NCBI RefSeq assembly: GCF_000003605.2
Contig: NW_003135384.1
Span: forward strand, 30,618-67,336
Source of the DNA: Saccoglossus kowalevskii
Taxonomy: Eukaryota; Hemichordata; Enteropneusta; Harrimaniidae
Length of the DNA: 36,719 bases
Reading direction: 5' to 3'
A program made the translations under genes and the position numbers. Below, one piece after another: positions 34,392 through 36,719 of this stretch. Position 1 is the stretch's first letter. Each line of letters opens with the position of its first letter. The notes under the pieces were generated by a model. It was not told the origin of the DNA. It ran no database searches and saw only the letters and a list, made by a program, of their open reading frames with translations.

Positions 34392-34531
34392 ATCTCACTG
34401 CTTAAGATATGCAATTAGCATATGTGATCCCACACGGTATCGTGTAGAGGTCTATAGATCGAAAACACGGGACCGTGCGATTCGGACGATGGCAGTACTG
34501 CTTCAACGACGTTCCCAGTAAAAATGCTGGG

Positions 34532-35290
34532 AGCCTGGGTTCCAACAATGATAAAGTGGAGTGCACAATGTTACCCCCAGGGCCCCACTATTTAAAAATA
34601 GATTTTCAGATCAAATATTTCTGTGAATGCATGGCTGGTGGTTTGTTAGTGGTTGGAAGCAAAAAGTTATATACTATGATATGTACTGTAAAATACTTTA
34701 TTTTCGCTTGGAATTTATTTTCGCTAAAATTTATCGTATATATCATTTTTCTCCTATATTTTACATCCACCAAATCAGTTAAAATACATTCCATACAAAA
34801 CACCCAAAAGGTCTTTTCAGTGAAAATTTATTCCAGCTAAATTATTTTACAGTACATGAATTATGAATGGTGTAATTTACAGCTACAGCTCATTGGCCCA
34901 TTGCTCTTCTATACAAAAGGAGTTACGTAACAAACACACATTGCGACAACACACAATCTGCTTACATGTTTTAACTTACTCAAAAACGTTGTGCCATGTC
35001 AAATTAGAAAAAAAAATATAATATAGAAATATGTATATTTGAAGAATTTCTCACTAAACCATAAATTTGTTCACGCTTTACCCCTCGTCGAAGTGTCACA
35101 TATGAAATCCAGAAAGTACTCATGATCGGAGAGTGTAAAACTCTTCAATGGATGAAAATCACGTATCCCCACAAATACCTTCACACTATACGTTGATGAA
35201 AAGAAATGCCAAATTGAGTTTTGGGTAGATTTGTTAACTTAAGGAATCAGATAACAACCCTTTCAGACAGTGGAGAAAAGAAGCTTTAAA
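34532..35290. other. Gene-free AT-rich stretch
   Basis: No gene recognised. The 121-codon plus-strand frame from 34475 has no family match and its second half is AT-rich low-complexity sequence, so it is probably chance. Confidence 0.4.
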
Positions 35291-35293
35291 AAT

Positions 35294-35801
35294 GTTTCTC
35301 CATAGCGACAGGAAATAGGTCTCTTCTAAAATCTAATCTCTTTGATTATGTTTGAAGGCAAATCGATTTAAAAACTGTCAATGTGTGTGTTAGTTATCTC
35401 GCAAAGATGGTTATTAAAAACATTGCAGTTTCCGCGGCAACGAGATTTAGTTTTCAACCAACCTTTTACCTAATGGTACCCTACTGCAATGAGAAACATA
35501 TATATCGTTTTGAGTTATGAATGATTAATCATTCCAGAAATTGCTGTTTTCCTGGCAACAAAGACCCACATCAACGCAACGTCTAATCGACTTGTACTTG
35601 TTTCGAAGGGAAACTCCTGATGAAACATTGATAATAATCAATAAAAACGTGTTTAGTGTTTCTATGGCACCCATTTCTACCAACATATAATCGGCAAACC
35701 CCGTTTTTTAAGTATAACTCAAAAGTAAAAAAATTACTCTCAAAAAAGTTTCTACCAAGGCGAACATATTCTAATCTCCACCAAAAGGTTTCCATAGCAA
35801 C
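35294..35801 (+). promoter_or_regulatory. Cluster of RFX X-box-like motifs
   Basis: Four 14-mers resemble the X-box bound by RFX factors (GTTGCCATGGCAAC): GTTTCCGCGGCAAC at 35428-35441, GTTTTCCTGGCAAC at 35546-35559, GTTTCTATGGCACC at 35658-35671 and GTTTCCATAGCAAC at 35788-35801. Weaker forms lie at 35294 (GTTTCTCCATAGCGAC) and 35748 (GTTTCTACCAAGG). The first five are spaced about 90-135 bp apart, so they may be the conserved core of an old tandem repeat of about 115-130 bp, not a designed enhancer. RFX sites are known to drive ciliary genes in animals; a role here is inference. Confidence 0.5.
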
Positions 35802-36719
35802 CGGACACAAATAGGAGTCATATTTGTGTAAATAGCAACTCCTTCTAAACAGTGTATCATAATCCATCTATAACATTTTGTGTTACCCTGCTTAGAGACA
35901 AACAAACAAACATAGCCATGAGCAGGCATTTTACTACATAAAATTGTAATATTGATTGTACACACTCAATTTACACATTTACGCGAAAAGGACGTAATCT
36001 TCTTATGGTATATTCAAATTTATATATTCTTGGTTTCTCACTGCTAAATATTATAGTTCCACCACAATAGAACACGAGAAGAGATAACTCGAATCACTGT
36101 TGATCTCAAATAATCTACACGGCTCTAGATAAATAGTGAGAAGTTGGTATTGTAATACGTTCTCTTTGTGGTAGAACTTTTAATTTATGAAACAAGACCA
36201 ACATTTGAATTTGAAGACACATGGTGCCTTGAGTCTTGATTCTGTTTTACAATTTTCAAATCTTTCAAAAAATATTTTGCGATATGCCAAACTAACTATA
36301 TTTTAATTAAAATGGAACACAAATGGATTGTTAATGACAATATTGCACAGAAGAACATTTTTATATTGATGGATTTATTTGATAATCGAATTTTTACTTA
36401 TTTATATAAGTTGTTTTTGATGTTCGAGGTTCGACACAATTACTGCAAGTTGCGTCCAGCCAGGGCAAACCTCGTACTCGTGTGATTTCATTAGAAAAGC
36501 GCATCGGATTATGGAAAATTCAATATTTATTTCAAAAATCAAACTATTTTTTTTATGGAAAAAGACATATCAAAGTTGCTGGAAAGCGGGAGGAGTTGCA
36601 CGATGACTATATATAAGGGTTATAGTGACCCACAGGCTATATACAACACCATAACGTGATAATTGGTAACCTATAGCCCCTTTCACAATTGGCGCCTCAC
36701 TCGTGCGATGATATTTTTT
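35802..36719. other. Gene-free AT-rich end of window
   Basis: No gene or repeat recognised. A TATATATAAG stretch at 36608-36617 could serve as a TATA box for a gene beyond the right edge, but nothing else supports it. Confidence 0.35.

Noticed and set aside
35600-35660. Hammerhead-ribozyme-like CTGATGA
   Set aside because: CTGATGAAAC is present, but the required second core GAAA and the stem partners are not in place.
36608-36684. TATA-like box and loose inverted repeat (AAGGGTTATAGTGACC / GGTAACCTATAGCCCCTT)
   Set aside because: The inverted repeat needs gaps and mismatches, and no gene is visible within the window to the right of the TATA-like stretch.
1-36719. tRNA, rRNA or CRISPR features
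   Set aside because: No T-loop GGTTCRANYC with matching acceptor stem, no rRNA-like block and no spacer-separated identical repeats were found; the 32-bp array has no spacers.

Overview
This is AT-rich, gene-poor, repeat-laden DNA from an invertebrate animal nucleus, probably a marine one. The signs are an exon of a rhodopsin-class neuropeptide receptor with a consensus splice donor, decayed LINE and Penelope-like retroelements, an intact non-autonomous DNA transposon, tandem repeats of several scales, and no operons or bacterial-style gene packing. The phylum cannot be fixed from this sequence. Most open frames longer than 60 codons look like chance and are not annotated.

Left part (1-7.5 kb): the window opens inside the endonuclease domain of a LINE on the minus strand (1-302). 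A decayed GC-richer tandem repeat follows (541-835). At 2027-3347 lies a 1,321-bp DNA transposon with perfect 31-bp terminal inverted repeats and a 7-bp target duplication, carrying one 101-codon frame of unknown function. A second LINE copy, also minus strand, leaves its C-terminal region and 3' tail at 6.64-7.5 kb.

Middle part (7.5-22 kb): no gene was recognised. It holds three interspersed or local repeat families (8.0 and 14.7 kb; 10.9 and 12.9 kb; nuclear-receptor-like motifs at 13.2-13.6 kb) and a 51-bp tandem repeat (15.0 kb).

22.0-22.4 kb, minus strand: the first coding exon of a galanin/allatostatin-A/kisspeptin-type receptor, from the N-terminus to the start of TM3, ending at a GTGAGT donor. 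It is the best-supported host gene here. The remaining exons should lie at lower coordinates, but none was recognised.

24.03-27.91 kb: a 3.9-kb minisatellite of about 121 copies of a 32-bp unit. Each type A unit holds a short inverted repeat matching the TAAT-N3-ATTA (P3) homeodomain dimer site, and many units hold CCACGTCA. Two unit types alternate in blocks, and longer blocks have been duplicated inside the array.

Right part (28-36.7 kb): a dead Penelope-like element on the minus strand (30.24-32.2 kb) keeps recognisable reverse transcriptase and GIY-YIG endonuclease regions but has stops, frameshifts and altered catalytic residues. A 108-bp inverted-repeat element lies at 32.7 kb. At 34.19-34.34 kb on the plus strand is a RecQ-helicase-like first exon with a promoter-like start, but it lacks the GKS of Walker A. 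Short hairpins follow it, and a cluster of RFX X-box-like sites lies at 35.3-35.8 kb.

No multi-gene system is visible. The most unusual structures are the palindromic minisatellite, the TIR transposon and the X-box cluster.
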